The notes under the pieces: model-generated
What the model was told of the DNA's origin: nothing
Databases searched by the model: none
The model's input: only the letters and a program-made list of their open reading frames with translations
NCBI GenBank assembly: GCA_022616535.1
Contig: JAKEEM010000032.1
Coordinates: forward strand, 1-32,221
From: Chlorobiota bacterium
GTDB lineage: Bacteria; Bacteroidota; Ignavibacteria; Tepidaquicellales; OLB5
Direction of reading: 5' to 3'
DNA length: 32,221 bases
Translations under genes and position numbers: made by a program
Part shown: one piece after another, positions 31,866 to 32,221 of the stretch
How positions within the stretch are numbered: the first letter of the stretch is position 1
Layout of the letters: the number at the start of each line of letters is the position of its first letter

Positions 31866-32221
31866 ATGAAGAGAATTTTAGTAACAGGCGGAGCGGGATT
31901 TATCGGAACAAACTTTGTCTATTTTATGTCAGGGAAAGACTATGATATAACCGTCCTTGACAAGCTTACATATGCAGGCGGCGAGGATAATCTAAAAACA
32001 CTTGGAAGCAAAATTAATCTAATTGTAGGGGATATATGTGATGCTGAGTTAGTAAAACATTCGCTTGAAAACATCGATGCAGTTGTTCATTTTGCCGCTG
32101 AGAGCCATAACACACGAAGTGAAACCGAACCCGAGCTTTTTTACAAAACCAATGTCGAAGGCACGCGCGTGATGCTCGAAGGGTCAATGCGGGCGGGGAT
32201 TAAGAAGTTTATTCACATTTC
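31866..32221 (+). CDS. rfbB: dTDP-glucose 4,6-dehydratase-like protein, partial
   Basis: The first 118 codons of an extended short-chain dehydrogenase, cut by the window edge and translated by hand from the ATG at 31866. The N-terminus MKRILVTGGAGFIGTNFVYF holds the NAD-binding GGAGFIG. Then VLDKLTYAGGEDNLKTL, GDICD, and VVHFAAESHNTRS follow. The first two and FAAESH are typical of RmlB/RfbB, which forms the 4-keto-6-deoxy sugar in dTDP-rhamnose synthesis. The usual SHVDRS reads SHNTRS here, so a related 4,6-dehydratase with another nucleotide sugar is possible. The catalytic YxxxK lies beyond the edge. Confidence 0.8.
   Translation, partial: MKRILVTGGAGFIGTNFVYFMSGKDYDITVLDKLTYAGGEDNLKTLGSKINLIVGDICDAELVKHSLENIDAVVHFAAESHNTRSETEPELFYKTNVEGTRVMLEGSMRAGIKKFIHI

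Overview
The window looks like a chromosome segment of a Bacteroidota/Chlorobiota-group bacterium, most probably of the Ignavibacteria type. Four predicted secreted proteins end in the type IX secretion (T9SS) sorting domain with the NYPNPFNP signature that is typical of that group. Several intergenic regions carry Bacteroidetes-like promoter boxes (TTG/TTTG, 19-20 nt, TAnnTTTG), Shine-Dalgarno sites are mostly weak, and TTG starts are common. DNA is moderately AT-rich and genes are densely packed. There is no phage, insertion sequence or CRISPR array.

Layout. 1-2175: a divergent pair, an NAD-dependent epimerase/dehydratase (cut by the window edge) and a serine palmitoyltransferase-like enzyme, which together suggest a sphingolipid-base module. 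2198-4202: a UPF0316 membrane protein and a short asparagine synthetase. 4454-4855: a CoA-binding protein. 4875-5017: a promoter plus terminator enclosing a possible ~105-nt RNA. 5083-6751: a stand-alone NIF3/YqfO PII-like domain protein, a coiled-coil zinc-ribbon protein and an RNase HI-like protein. 6769-8622: an FG-GAP repeat T9SS cargo. 8692-9055: RNase P RNA. 9081-15419 (minus): a tight six-gene operon of aspartase-family lyase, alanine racemase, an undescribed acidic 599-residue protein, mannose-1-phosphate guanylyltransferase, methylmalonyl-CoA epimerase and a DUF6265 protein.

15532-23030 (plus): a DUF4292 periplasmic protein, a small acidic Cys-rich protein, two T9SS adhesin-like proteins (choice-of-anchor J; LamG/LamG/P-domain) and a DUF1800-DUF1501 pair whose DUF1501 member has both a Tat-like signal and a T9SS tail. 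23089-23171: tRNA-Leu(GAG) on the minus strand.

23547-28409 is the most intriguing block: a RimK-like ATP-grasp ligase, a GCS2/YbdK-type carboxylate-amine ligase, an M29-family metallo-aminopeptidase and a second divergent ATP-grasp protein. All are on one strand and are interspersed with small palindromic repeats and a MITE-like 107-bp inverted-repeat element. I read it as a candidate peptide or small-molecule amide-ligation pathway with unknown product. It is followed by a type II restriction-modification pair (HTH-fused N4/N6 methylase and a TdeIII-family endonuclease, 28488-30842), an outer-membrane beta-barrel-like protein, and the 5' part of a dTDP-glucose 4,6-dehydratase-like gene that runs off the right edge.
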